Below the pieces are notes generated by a model, which saw only the letters and a list, made by a program, of their open reading frames with translations, searched no databases and had not been told where the DNA came from. DNA of 64,000 nt from Arthrobacter oryzae (GTDB taxonomy: Bacteria > Actinomycetota > Actinomycetes > Actinomycetales > Micrococcaceae). A program made the translations under genes and the position numbers. Of this stretch, positions 1 to 9,905 are shown one piece after another. Each line of letters begins with the position of its first letter. The stretch's first letter is position 1. The stretch spans positions 2,356,001 through 2,420,000 of the forward strand of contig NZ_CP132204.1 in the NCBI RefSeq assembly GCF_030718995.1. Direction: 5' to 3'.

Positions 1-983
1 TCGGCCGACGGCGGTTCGCCGGTGCCGCTGGCAAGTTCAGCCAATTTGCGCCACTCGCCCTCGTAGCCGTTGTGGCCGAAGGGTCCAAGGACGGTGGTGC
101 GACCTTCCGTGAGGATCCGGGCGGTTGCCGAGCCGGCGTGGACGTATGACGGCGTGAAGTCGATTCTCAGGGCGGCGTCGTCGCCGATTGCCTCAAACTC
201 CCAGGACGGTTCCCAGGTGGCATTCATCGCGGCGCGGAGCTCGATGGTGACGCTTCCTGCCCGCAGGGAGATGACGTAGCCGAAGGGGCGCACGATTTCG
301 GCGTGGAGGACCTCCACCGCCTCAAAGTCAGGGGTGAAGCGGCGGACCAGGGGAAGGTCGTGGATGGCCAGGCCCATCACGCCGCCGGTGAGCATGGCCT
401 TGATGACTTCGGGGTCGCTGGTATCGGACCCGGGCAGCGGGACACGACCCACGATCTCGGTGGCGAAGTCCTCGAAGCGGGGGTTGGGCGGAAGGACGAT
501 CGAGGACCGGACAGTGTGCACCTGCTCCGGAAGGTCGCCCCAGGCGTCCTCCGCCGCGAGCCAGCCCGGATCGAAGGTGTGCATTGCGCCCACGATGATC
601 GGGACGCCGGTTTCGGCTGACACGGCGGAAATTCCGGCTGCCTCTTCACCGCTCATGGCGAACGGCTTTTCGCACAGCACGGCTTTCTTGCCGGCCCGGC
701 AGCTGGCGATGACCTGTGCTGCGTGGAACTGGTGCGGGCTGCAGATGGCCACGATGTCCACTGCCGGGTCCGCGAGGAGCTCTTCCATGCTGGTGCTGAA
801 GTTCGCTCCGACCCGGCCGGCCACGGCCTCCGCTACGGCGGGGTCCACGTCCATGATGTGGCGGACTTCGAGGATGTTGCCCAGCCGGGCCAGGGACGGC
901 AGGTGGATTGCCTGGGTAACAGGCCCTGCGCCGAGAATGCCGACGCCCAGGAGGGCCGGTGATGCCTGTGCTTGGCTCGACAA
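1..983 (-). CDS. Gfo/Idh/MocA family oxidoreductase (3' end outside window)
   Basis: This is a putative NAD(P)-dependent sugar or polyol dehydrogenase of the Gfo/Idh/MocA family. Reading the minus strand from a TTG at 983 gives an N-terminal Rossmann fold with the glycine motif GVGILGAGPV near residue 12 and the family motif CEKPF near residue 105, followed by the usual alpha/beta substrate domain. TTG is chosen because AGAGG lies 6 bases upstream and no ATG or GTG fits before the Rossmann strand. The frame is open to base 1, so about 327 codons are present and the C-terminus is missing. It is divergent from a ROK regulator, which suggests carbohydrate-responsive control. The substrate cannot be told from sequence. 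Confidence 0.88.
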   Translation of the reverse strand, partial: MSSQAQASPALLGVGILGAGPVTQAIHLPSLARLGNILEVRHIMDVDPAVAEAVAGRVGANFSTSMEELLADPAVDIVAICSPHQFHAAQVIASCRAGKKAVLCEKPFAMSGEEAAGISAVSAETGVPIIVGAMHTFDPGWLAAEDAWGDLPEQVHTVRSSIVLPPNPRFEDFATEIVGRVPLPGSDTSDPEVIKAMLTGGVMGLAIHDLPLVRRFTPDFEAVEVLHAEIVRPFGYVISLRAGSVTIELRAAMNATWEPSWEFEAIGDDAALRIDFTPSYVHAGSATARILTEGRTTVLGPFGHNGYEGEWRKLAELASGTGEPPSA

Positions 984-995
984 GTTGCTTACCTC

Positions 996-1030
996 TTTGT
1001 AATAGCTGGAGCGTTTTGTAATAGCTGGAG
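996..1030. repeat. 16-base direct repeat in divergent promoter
   Basis: TTTGTAATAGCTGGAG occurs at 996-1011 and again at 1015-1030, a 19 bp period. It lies just upstream of the TTG start of the oxidoreductase, so it is in the 5' leader or promoter of that gene. It could be a regulator binding site or a small duplication. Confidence 0.6.
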
Positions 1031-1104
1031 GTTCCCGGCGATGCCGGTCCCGGTCCAGCTCATGCTCTGGATCAGTGACACCGCTCACAGATCAAGCTAG
1101 AACC

Positions 1105-1130
1105 ACTTTTGTCGATCGTCAAGCAAAAGT
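1105..1130. promoter_or_regulatory. Candidate ROK operator (inverted repeat)
   Basis: ACTTTTG at 1105-1111 is repeated inverted as CAAAAGT at 1124-1130 with a 12-base spacer. The site is AT-rich against a GC-rich background and lies about 65 bases upstream of the ROK gene, between the two divergent genes. The arm length and spacing suit a dimeric winged-helix repressor. Assignment to this ROK protein is inference. Confidence 0.45.
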
Positions 1131-1195
1131 TGGAAACTTATCGTCATTCTTTCGGTGGCGTGACATGCATAAGAGCTTCGTGCTATCACTGACTC

Positions 1196-2428
1196 ATGAG
1201 TCCAACCTCTGGAAAAGAGACCGGCACAGACGCCGGAACCGATACCGCCCCCGAGGGTGCCGGGAGCCTTTCCCGGGCCGGCGATCTCTTCCAGCTGCTC
1301 CGCGACGGCAAGGCCCGCACCCGGGCCGAGCTGGCCCTGACCACCGGCCTGGCGCGGTCCACTGTGGCGGCCCGCATCGATGCCCTGATTTCCTCAGGGC
1401 TCGTGGGGCCTGCCGGTGAGGCAAGCTCCAGCGGCGGCAGGCCGCCGTCGCGCTTTGCCTTCAACCCTGCCGCCCGCTCCGTGCTGGCAGTCGACGTCGG
1501 GGCCACGCACGTGATCGTTGCCGTCACCGACCTCGGCGGGAACGTCCTCTCCGAGCGGCGCCTGGCCCAGGACGTCGCCGACGGGCCCGAAGCGGTGCTG
1601 GGCCGCGTGGTGGAGGAAGGCAAGACACTCCTCACGGAAGCCGGCCGGACCGTTGCGGACCTCGCCGGCATCGGGATCGGGCTGCCGGGCCCGGTGGAGC
1701 ACGCCACCGGCATGCCGGTGAAGCCGCCCATCATGCCCGGCTGGGACGGGTTCGACGTGGTCCGCTACGTCCAGCGCTCACTCCCGGTCCCCGTGCTGGT
1801 GGACAACGACGTCAACATCATGGCCCTCGGCGAACGTACCGCGTACTGGCCCGAACACGAGAACTTCCTCTTCATCAAAGTGGCCACCGGCATCGGTGCA
1901 GGCATCATCAGCAGCGGGGAACTCCAGCGCGGCGCCAACGGAACCGCAGGAGACCTGGGCCATGTGCGGGTTCCGCGCGGCGACGAAGTCCTGTGCCGCT
2001 GCGGCAACTACGGCTGCCTCGAAGCGTTGGCATCGGGCCCCGCCGTTGCGAGGGAACTGGCACGGCAGGGCCTCCCGGCGGAGAAGGGAGGCGATGTCCT
2101 GAGGCTCGTGGGCGAGGGCAATCTCCAGGCGATCCAGGCCCTCCGCCAAGCCGGCCGGGACGTGGGGGATGTGCTGGCCATGGTGGTCAACCTGCTGAAT
2201 CCTTCGGTGATCGTGATCGGCGGCAGCCTGGGCCAGGCGGGCGACCACCTGATGGCCGGGGTGCGGGAGGTGGTTTACCGGCGGTCCCTGCCGCTGGCCA
2301 CGTCACACCTGCGGATAGCCCTCTCGATGGCCGGCGACCGGGCCGCGATCCTTGGTGCCAGCCAGATGGTCACCCAACACGTGCTGTCCCCTGCCGTGAT
2401 AGAAGCCACGCTGCAGGCCACGGGATAA
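1196..2428 (+). CDS. ROK family transcriptional regulator
   Basis: This 410-residue protein has a winged helix-turn-helix at about residues 25-75 (RAELALTTGLARSTVAARID) followed by a ROK sugar-kinase-like fold. The ROK parts seen are the phosphate motif VDVGATH, the substrate loop GIGLPGPVEHATG, the VDNDVN strand and the zinc-type motif CRCGNYGCLE near residue 266. The length matches NagC/XylR-type ROK repressors rather than bare glucokinases of about 320 residues. Such proteins repress sugar genes and release DNA on binding a sugar or sugar phosphate. The likely target is the divergent oxidoreductase. The inducer is unknown. Confidence 0.92.
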   Translation: MSPTSGKETGTDAGTDTAPEGAGSLSRAGDLFQLLRDGKARTRAELALTTGLARSTVAARIDALISSGLVGPAGEASSSGGRPPSRFAFNPAARSVLAVDVGATHVIVAVTDLGGNVLSERRLAQDVADGPEAVLGRVVEEGKTLLTEAGRTVADLAGIGIGLPGPVEHATGMPVKPPIMPGWDGFDVVRYVQRSLPVPVLVDNDVNIMALGERTAYWPEHENFLFIKVATGIGAGIISSGELQRGANGTAGDLGHVRVPRGDEVLCRCGNYGCLEALASGPAVARELARQGLPAEKGGDVLRLVGEGNLQAIQALRQAGRDVGDVLAMVVNLLNPSVIVIGGSLGQAGDHLMAGVREVVYRRSLPLATSHLRIALSMAGDRAAILGASQMVTQHVLSPAVIEATLQATG

Positions 2429-2467
2429 CGCCCGTCATTTGGCGGCGGCCATGATAGCAATGAAACG

Positions 2468-2515
2468 ATGAAACCGATTTCCAGCTCCCGTACCAAGCCG
2501 CAGCCCGCCGCATGA
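2468..2515 (+). CDS. Possible 15-residue upstream ORF overlapping the exporter start
   Basis: ATG at 2468 opens a 16-codon frame whose TGA (2513-2515) overlaps the ATG of the following exporter as ATGA. The ribosome binding site is poor, so it may be chance. It is listed because two other transporters in the window show the same ATGA overlap with much better upstream signals. Confidence 0.25.
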   Translation: MKPISSSRTKPQPAA

Positions 2516-3705
2516 CGGCGAACATCCTCGCCAGGATTCCGCGCGGATGGATCCTGTTGGCGAGCATCGGACTCATTGCGCTGAACATGCGCGGCCCGTT
2601 CGTGGCTGTGGCCCCGGTGGTCGGCCCGATGCAGCAGGATCTCGGATTTTCCCCGGTGGAACTGGGTCTGCTGACCGGCATTCCCGTGTTGTGCTTTTCG
2701 CTGGCAGCACCGCTTGCCTCGTTCGCCGGCCGGAAATTCGGGGCGGAATTCGCCATCATGCTCACGCTGCTGGGCGTGCTGGCCGGCGTCATCGTCCGCT
2801 CCGCCGGCAACGGCGGCCTGGTGCTGTTCGGAACCGCGATCATCGGCGTGGCCATCACTATCGGTAACATCGCCGTGCCCCTGATCATCCGCCGGGACTT
2901 CTCGCCGCAGCGCCAGGGGACGGCCATGGGCATCTACACCGCCGCCCTGAACATCGGATCCACCGTGACCTCGGTGGTCACTGCGCCGCTGGCCGAGTTG
3001 GCCGGGTGGCGTCTTTCGCTGGCCGCCAGCGGGCTCTTCGCCCTGGCCGCCATCGTATTCTGGGTGATGGCGGCAGGCCGGCAGGCCTTCGTTCCGGCCC
3101 CAGCCGGGGACTCCGACCCGCGTCCGGCAGGCGGCAAGCCGGCGTCCCGCTGGATCACGGTTGGGCTGACGGCGGGCTTTGCGGGGCAGGCTTTCTCCTA
3201 CTACGGCGTCACAGCCTGGCTGCCCACCTTCCTGACCGACGAACTGGGCATGGCGCCCTCCGCCGCCGGCGCCGGATCTTCGCTGTTCCAGATCCTCGCC
3301 ATTGTTGGCGGCCTCGGTGTTCCGATGGTGGCCAGGTTTGCCAGTACGACGACGGTGGCGGTCACCTTGGGCCTGATGTGGCTGACCGTTCCCCTTGGAC
3401 TGCTGCTGGCCCCGGAACTGTGGTGGCTCTGGTCCTCGGTGGGCGGCGCGGCGCAGGGCGGCGGCATCACGGTCATCTTCATCGCCATCATCAAACTGGC
3501 CCGCGACCAGGCCTCAGCCGGCCGGATGTCCGCCGTTGTCCAGGGCGTGGGCTACGCGGTGGGTGCTGCGGCTCCGACGCTCCTGGGCTACGTGCACGGG
3601 CTCTCCGGGTCCTGGACCAACCCGCTGCTGCTGATCCTTGTCTCCGTTTCAGCGTTCCTCCTGGGCACGACGCTCTCCGTGCGGAAGGTGCCGAAGACCC
3701 GCTGA
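2512..3705 (+). CDS. MFS transporter, CynX/NimT type
   Basis: This is a 397-residue major facilitator with about 12 hydrophobic segments. Its N-terminus (NMRGPFVAVAPVVGPMQ) and the stretch ITIGNIAVPLIIRRDF near residue 125 are characteristic of the CynX/NimT (cyanate / 2-nitroimidazole) branch. Members export small anions or drugs, and true cyanate transport is rarely proven, so the substrate is open. It follows the ROK gene by 83 bases on the same strand and could be co-transcribed. Transcription probably ends at the large hairpin at 3781-3830. Confidence 0.9.
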   Translation: MTANILARIPRGWILLASIGLIALNMRGPFVAVAPVVGPMQQDLGFSPVELGLLTGIPVLCFSLAAPLASFAGRKFGAEFAIMLTLLGVLAGVIVRSAGNGGLVLFGTAIIGVAITIGNIAVPLIIRRDFSPQRQGTAMGIYTAALNIGSTVTSVVTAPLAELAGWRLSLAASGLFALAAIVFWVMAAGRQAFVPAPAGDSDPRPAGGKPASRWITVGLTAGFAGQAFSYYGVTAWLPTFLTDELGMAPSAAGAGSSLFQILAIVGGLGVPMVARFASTTTVAVTLGLMWLTVPLGLLLAPELWWLWSSVGGAAQGGGITVIFIAIIKLARDQASAGRMSAVVQGVGYAVGAAAPTLLGYVHGLSGSWTNPLLLILVSVSAFLLGTTLSVRKVPKTR

Positions 3706-3750
3706 CGCGTCCGCCGTCGTCGTCCGTCACCCCACCCCCCACCACCGAGC

Positions 3751-3830
3751 GCGAACGGACTTAAGCCCCACACCAAAAACGCGAACGGACAGTTGAGTCC
3801 CTCAAACGAGGGCCTCAACTGTCCGTTCGC
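3751..3830. terminator. Bidirectional terminator hairpin with GCGAACGGAC repeats
   Basis: GCGAACGGAC occurs at 3751 and 3781, with its inverse at 3821. Bases 3781-3797 pair perfectly with 3814-3830 (17 bp), and inside, after one mismatch, CCCTC (3799) pairs with GAGGG (3808). It sits between the convergent exporter and malate synthase genes, so it can stop transcription from both sides. The same core recurs at 33168-33229. Confidence 0.8.
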
Positions 3831-3927
3831 GCTTAATGGTTCTTCCGTTGCCGGGCCGCCGCCCCGGATTTCGGGGTGCCTGTTGCGAAGGGCGTGGCCG
3901 CCCGGCGAACGGAAACTCTTCGGATTC

Positions 3928-5592
<1,665 letters not shown>

Positions 5593-5613
5593 GAGAGGTC
5601 TCCTGGTGCAGTG

Positions 5614-5679
5614 CCCAACTGAGTCGCAGTAGGTGTCGTTTTGAGCCTTCAAAACGACACCTACTGCTATCTAGTTGGG
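5614..5679 (-). other. Long intercistronic hairpin between aceA and aceB
   Basis: Bases 5626-5644 pair perfectly with 5649-5667 (19 bp, loop GCCT). After a 5x5 internal loop an outer 7 bp stem forms between CCCAACT (5614-5620) and AGTTGGG (5673-5679). The structure fills almost the whole aceA-aceB gap and is not followed by a U-run on the minus strand. Only about 30 bases remain before the aceB start. It may be a partial terminator or an mRNA stability element that sets the aceA:aceB ratio. Confidence 0.75.
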
Positions 5680-5681
5680 GA

Positions 5682-7010
5682 TTAGTGGAACTGGCCCTCT
5701 TCGGTGGATCCCACGAGAGCGAGGGTGGATGCGTTCGGGTTGAGCGCAGTTGCGATGTCGTCGAAGTAGCCGGTGCCGACTTCGCGCTGGTGCTTGGTCG
5801 CGGTGTAGCCGCGGGACTCGGAGGCGAATTCCTTCTCCTGGAGCTCGACGTAGGCGCTCATGCCTTCACGGGCGTAGCCGTGGGCGAGGTCGAACATCGA
5901 GTAGTTCAGGGCGTGGAAGCCGGCCAGGGTGATGAACTGGAACGTGAAGCCCATGGCGCCGAGTTCACGCTGGAACTTGGCGATGGTGGCGTCGTCCAGG
6001 TGCTTGCGCCAGTTGAACGACGGCGAGCAGTTGTAGGAGAGCATCTGGTCCGGGAACTCTGCCTTGACGGCCTCGGCGAACTTCTTGGCAAGCTCGAGGT
6101 CCGGCGTGCCCGTTTCCATCCAGATGAGGTCGGAGTAGGGTGCGTAGGCCTTGGCGCGGGCGATGCAGGGTTCGATGCCGTTGCGGACCTTGTAGAAGCC
6201 CTCCGCCGTGCGCTCGCCGGTGACGAATTCCTGGTCGCGGGGATCGACGTCGGAGGTGATCAGGGTTGCTGCCTCGGCGTCGGTGCGGGCGATGACCACA
6301 GACGGGGTGCCGGCGACATCGGCGGCCAGGCGGGCGGCGTTCAGGGTGCGAACGTGCTGCTGGGTGGGGATGAGCACCTTGCCGCCGAGGTGGCCGCACT
6401 TCTTCTCCGAAGCGAGCTGGTCCTCCCAGTGCACGCCTGCGGCGCCGGCCTGGATCATGGATTTCATGAGTTCGTAGGCGTTGAGCGGGCCTCCGAAGCC
6501 GGCCTCGGCGTCGGCGACGATCGGCACCATCCAGTCCTCGACGGTCTGGATGCCTTCGGAGAATTCGATCTGGTCGGCGCGGAGCAGCGCGTTGTTGATG
6601 CGGCGGACCACCGTCGGGACCGAGTTGGCCGGGTAGAGCGACTGGTCCGGGTAGGTGTGGCCGGAGTTGTTGGCGTCGGCGGCGACCTGCCAGCCGGAGA
6701 GGTAGATGGCGCGGAGGCCGGCCTTGACCTGCTGCACGGCCTGGTTGCCGGTGAGGGCGCCGAGGGCGTTGGTGTAGCCGCCGGTCTTGTGCTCTTCGGT
6801 GAGCTGCTTCCAGAGCTTCTCGGAACCGCGGCGGGCCAAGGTGTGTTCTTCGGAGACGCGGCCGCGGAGGCGGACGACATCCGTTGCCTTGTAGTCCCGG
6901 GTCACACCTTCCCAGCGGGGGTTGGCGGCCCACTCGAGCTCCAGTGCGGCGGCCTGCTCTGCTGTGTCCTGGCCGGACGGCTCCTGGGTGGGCTCAAATG
7001 CTGCAGTCAT
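5682..7010 (-). CDS. aceA: Isocitrate lyase
   Basis: This enzyme cleaves isocitrate to succinate and glyoxylate, the entry step of the glyoxylate shunt used on acetate and fatty acids. The 442-residue protein has the catalytic motif KKCGHLGG near residue 207 and the active-site segments [13 protein letters not shown] and [10 protein letters not shown]. Its length fits the bacterial ICL1 class. It reads away from the RamB-type regulator with a 182-base shared promoter region, and aceB follows on the same strand. Confidence 0.97.
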   Translation of the reverse strand: MTAAFEPTQEPSGQDTAEQAAALELEWAANPRWEGVTRDYKATDVVRLRGRVSEEHTLARRGSEKLWKQLTEEHKTGGYTNALGALTGNQAVQQVKAGLRAIYLSGWQVAADANNSGHTYPDQSLYPANSVPTVVRRINNALLRADQIEFSEGIQTVEDWMVPIVADAEAGFGGPLNAYELMKSMIQAGAAGVHWEDQLASEKKCGHLGGKVLIPTQQHVRTLNAARLAADVAGTPSVVIARTDAEAATLITSDVDPRDQEFVTGERTAEGFYKVRNGIEPCIARAKAYAPYSDLIWMETGTPDLELAKKFAEAVKAEFPDQMLSYNCSPSFNWRKHLDDATIAKFQRELGAMGFTFQFITLAGFHALNYSMFDLAHGYAREGMSAYVELQEKEFASESRGYTATKHQREVGTGYFDDIATALNPNASTLALVGSTEEGQFH

Positions 7011-7098
7011 CTTTGTCTCCTTGTTTGTGCTCCGGGTTGTCCTGGCCGGTCCCTTTCCTGCGCCTTTGCAGTGGGGGACCGGCTGGACCGGTGCGGTG

Positions 7099-7173
7099 TT
7101 TCTTTCCGTGAGATCTACTTTTCTGCACTTTCAAGAGGGTTACTAGATGAAAACCATGGAAAGAAATGCACTT
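7099..7173. promoter_or_regulatory. aceA/ramB divergent control region with candidate operators
   Basis: TTTCTTTCC (7099-7107) is inverted as GGAAAGAAA (7158-7166), and TGCACTT is directly repeated at 7124 and 7167, 43 bases or about four helical turns apart. The region is unusually A/T-rich. RamB is known to bind upstream of aceA and of its own gene in Corynebacterium, but I do not see a clean match to its published TTTGCAAA-type core here. Confidence 0.35.
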
Positions 7174-7192
7174 CTTCGCGTATGCTCAATAA

Positions 7193-8680
7193 ATGTCGCC
7201 TACGAGCTGGAACCGCAAAGTCGCAACCCCGCCGTCGTCCCCTGCCACCCCTGAACTGGACGTCATCAGCCTCGGCCGGCGCGTCCGCCACCTGCGCAAG
7301 GCGGCGGGCATGACCCTCGATGACCTGAGCGCCGCCGTCGGCACCGCGCCGAGCCAACTGAGCCTGATCGAGAACGGGAAACGGGAACCCAAGCTGGGAC
7401 TGCTGCAGCAGCTGGCGGCCGCCCTGAACGTCAGCATTGACCAGCTGCTCGGGGCGGAGCCGCCGAACCGCCGCGCTGCCTTGGAGATCGAGCTGGAACG
7501 CTACCAGCGGAGTCCCCTCTACGAGTCCCTGAACCTGCCGAAAATCCGCATCAGCTCGCGGCTTCCGATGGATGTGCTGGAGTCCATGGTGGGCCTGCAG
7601 CACGAGCTCGAACGCAGGCTCAACGAGCAGGCGGCCACCCCGGAAGAGGCCCGCCGCGCCAACGGTGCGCTGCGTGCCATGATGCGGGAACGGAACAACT
7701 TTTTTCCGGAGTACGAGGCGGAAGCGCAGAAGGTGCTGGCCTCGGTGGGTCACACCAGCGGTCCGCTGTCCCACCACGTGATCGCGGACATCGCCGGGCA
7801 CCTCGGTTTCAGCCTCCACCACGTGGGTGATCTGCCGCATTCGACCCGTTCCGTGACGGATCTTAAGAACCGCAGAATTTACCTGACGCAGAACCAGCGC
7901 ACCGATCACGACCCCCGTTCCGTGCTGCTGCAGGCGCTGGGACACTACGTATTGGGCCACCAGACGCCGTCGAACTACGGGGACTTCCTGATGCAGCGCG
8001 TGGCCACGAACTACTTCGCCGCCGCACTGATGCTGCCCGAGCAGGCCACCGTGGAGTTCCTGCAGAAAGCCAAGCAGGCCAAGGAAATTGCCGTCGAGGA
8101 CATCCGGGACGCGTTCGCGGTGTCCTACGAGACCGCGGCGCACCGGTTCACGAACCTCGCCACGCAGCACCTGGACATCCGCACGCACTTCCAGAAGACC
8201 CACAAGAGCGGCATCATCTACAAGGCCTACGAGAACGACGGCGTGACGTTCCCGCAGGATCACACCGGCGCCATTGAGGGCCAGCCGTCATGCAAGAACT
8301 GGACGTCACGTGTGGTGTTCGACGTGCCGGACAAGTTCAGTGCATACAGCCAGTACACGGACACTCCGTCCGGGACGTACTGGTGCACCGCGCGGACCGA
8401 ACGCTCCGCCACCGGCGAATTTTCCCTCTCCGTTGGCGTTCCCTATGCCCAGGTGAAGTGGTTCCGCGGGCGGGAAACCACGGAGCGGTCCAAGTCCACC
8501 TGCCCGGACGAGAACTGCTGCCGCCGTCCGCCGGCATCGCTGACCTCGGAGTGGGCGGGCAACGCCTGGCCGTCCGCCCGGGCCCATTCGCACCTGCTCG
8601 CGGCCATGCCGCCTGGCGCGTTCCCCGGTGTGGACGAGACCGAGGTGTACAGCTTCCTGCAGGCACATTCGGGGAGCTGA
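7193..8680 (+). CDS. ramB: RamB-type XRE regulator of acetate/glyoxylate genes
   Basis: This 495-residue protein has an XRE helix-turn-helix at about residues 28-83 (LDDLSAAVGTAPSQLSLIEN), a central ImmA/IrrE-like domain, and a Cys-containing C-terminal domain (DUF2083 type; CPDENCCRRPP). This order is that of RamB, the repressor of aceA and aceB in Corynebacterium and a regulator of icl1 in Mycobacterium. The IrrE-like segment reads ALGHYVLGH where an active metalloprotease would have HEXXH, so protease activity is unlikely. Its position divergent from aceA supports the role. The start at ATG 7193 has only a weak ribosome binding site. Confidence 0.88.
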   Translation: MSPTSWNRKVATPPSSPATPELDVISLGRRVRHLRKAAGMTLDDLSAAVGTAPSQLSLIENGKREPKLGLLQQLAAALNVSIDQLLGAEPPNRRAALEIELERYQRSPLYESLNLPKIRISSRLPMDVLESMVGLQHELERRLNEQAATPEEARRANGALRAMMRERNNFFPEYEAEAQKVLASVGHTSGPLSHHVIADIAGHLGFSLHHVGDLPHSTRSVTDLKNRRIYLTQNQRTDHDPRSVLLQALGHYVLGHQTPSNYGDFLMQRVATNYFAAALMLPEQATVEFLQKAKQAKEIAVEDIRDAFAVSYETAAHRFTNLATQHLDIRTHFQKTHKSGIIYKAYENDGVTFPQDHTGAIEGQPSCKNWTSRVVFDVPDKFSAYSQYTDTPSGTYWCTARTERSATGEFSLSVGVPYAQVKWFRGRETTERSKSTCPDENCCRRPPASLTSEWAGNAWPSARAHSHLLAAMPPGAFPGVDETEVYSFLQAHSGS

Positions 8681-8690
8681 GGACGCTGAC

Positions 8691-8713
8691 GACGGCGGCC
8701 GTGCCCCGCCGTC
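8691..8713 (+). terminator. Small GC hairpin after ramB
   Basis: GACGGCGG (8691-8698) pairs with CCGCCGTC (8706-8713) across a 7-base loop, 10 bases after the ramB stop. It has no clear U-run. Confidence 0.45.
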
Positions 8714-8760
8714 GGTTCCTTACGGGACTGAGGTGCGGCACCGCCGTCGTCCGTCCCCGG

Positions 8761-8861
8761 ACGCTCTCTCACTTCCTGCAGCTTTTTGGCCAACGCTCTC
8801 TCACTCTCTTGAGGAAAGTGAGAGAGCGTTGCCGTATTTGTTGCATTAGGTGAGAGAGCGT
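8761..8861. repeat. Palindromic array A (ACGCTCTCTCAC core, 32 bp period)
   Basis: The 12-base core ACGCTCTCTCAC starts at 8761 and 8793 (32 bp apart), then occurs inverted (GTGAGAGAGCGT) at 8818 and 8850 (32 bp apart). The central pair forms a 14 bp perfect stem (8792-8805 with 8817-8830). It lies between the convergent ramB and TAXI genes, so it may act as a bidirectional terminator. The same design recurs at 13725, 15762, 17262 and 38014. Confidence 0.9.
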
Positions 8862-8864
8862 TTG

Positions 8865-9905
8865 TTAGCCGTGCAGCTCCCGGTAGGCGTCGGCTGCCGC
8901 CGGGTGGAGCGGCAGGCCGGCCGTGTTGATCAGCGATTCCGGGCTCAGGAACTGGACTCCCAGGCTGGAACGGGGGATCAGTTCCTCTGCATGGTCCACC
9001 AGCAGTTCGACGGTCTTTGTCACAGTGCGGTCATCCAAGTCGCTCCGGCACAGGAGCAGGTTCGCCACCCCAACGGTCCAGATGGCCGGAATGCCCTCGT
9101 AGGCGCCTTCAGGGATCAGCACGCGGTCGTAGAAGCTGCCGTACGTGGTCCGCAGCGCCGGCAGCAGCGGGGAGAGGTCCAGGAACCCGAGCCCGACGTC
9201 CCCGTGGGTGGCGGCAATGGCGGCTGTCGGCACACCACCGGACCAGAACAGCGCATCCACGGACCCGTCCCGCAGCGCGGCCAGCCCTGCATTGAGCCCG
9301 AGGTTCAGGACGGCGACGGTCTTCCCGGGGGCGGCGACGCCGGCGGCGGGGGTTTCGCTCTCGGCAACCGAAACCAGTCCGGCAGCCTCAATCAGGCGCG
9401 GAGTGGTGAGTGACGTCCCTGAACCGGGCTCACCGACAGCCACGGTTCTGCCTGCCAGTTCCGTGAGGTTGCGGATACCGCTGGCCTTCCGGACCACGCA
9501 ATGGACGTAGTTTTCGTACACCCTTCCGATGGCTGTGATTCGAACGTCTGACGTGCTGTGCGCCTCGCTGGTTTGAGCTGCGGCATCGGCCAGCGCGACG
9601 GCGAACGTGGCCTGCCCGGTCAGCAGCTGCTCCAAGTTGTCCAGACTTCCCCCGGTAGTCAGCGCTGTCGCATTGCCGGCCACCCCGTGCCGCCGGAGGG
9701 ACTGGGCCAGCAGCGTGGCGAATTCAAGGTAGAAGCCTCCCGGCTCACCCCCGGCGACAGTTACGGTGCCTGGATTGTCCTCAGCAGTGCAGGCGTTCAG
9801 GGCCGGGATCGTCAGCCCGGCCAGCCCCGCCAGCCCTGCGGCCAGGCCGGCCTTGAGGGCGGCTCTCCGCGGCGGGAAGTCTCCGGTCAGGTCAGTCACG
9901 GTCAT
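8865..9905 (-). CDS. TAXI-family solute-binding lipoprotein (likely accessory sensor)
   Basis: This 346-residue extracytoplasmic binding protein of the TAXI (TRAP-associated) family starts at ATG 9905, which overlaps the kinase stop as ATGA. The signal peptide has a twin-arginine-like PPRRAALKAG followed by a lipobox LNAC, which suggests a Tat-exported lipoprotein. The mature start matches the family (VAGGEPGGFYLEFATLLAQ). No TRAP membrane subunits are nearby. It is co-transcribed with a kinase and regulator, so it probably presents a ligand, perhaps a carboxylate or amino acid, to the sensor. A longer frame up to 10082 lies inside the kinase gene and is not used. Confidence 0.85.
   Translation of the reverse strand: MTVTDLTGDFPPRRAALKAGLAAGLAGLAGLTIPALNACTAEDNPGTVTVAGGEPGGFYLEFATLLAQSLRRHGVAGNATALTTGGSLDNLEQLLTGQATFAVALADAAAQTSEAHSTSDVRITAIGRVYENYVHCVVRKASGIRNLTELAGRTVAVGEPGSGTSLTTPRLIEAAGLVSVAESETPAAGVAAPGKTVAVLNLGLNAGLAALRDGSVDALFWSGGVPTAAIAATHGDVGLGFLDLSPLLPALRTTYGSFYDRVLIPEGAYEGIPAIWTVGVANLLLCRSDLDDRTVTKTVELLVDHAEELIPRSSLGVQFLSPESLINTAGLPLHPAAADAYRELHG

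Noticed and set aside
303..1002. Plus-strand frames across the oxidoreductase
   Set aside because: They are antisense shadows of a clear Gfo/Idh/MocA gene.
5593..5652. Longer aceB start at 5652
   Set aside because: The extra 20 codons lie in the hairpin and lack family similarity; AGGAGA supports 5592.
7121..7173. Clear RamB consensus site
   Set aside because: Only loosely similar TGCACTT repeats are present, so I list the region as a candidate and do not claim a RamB box.
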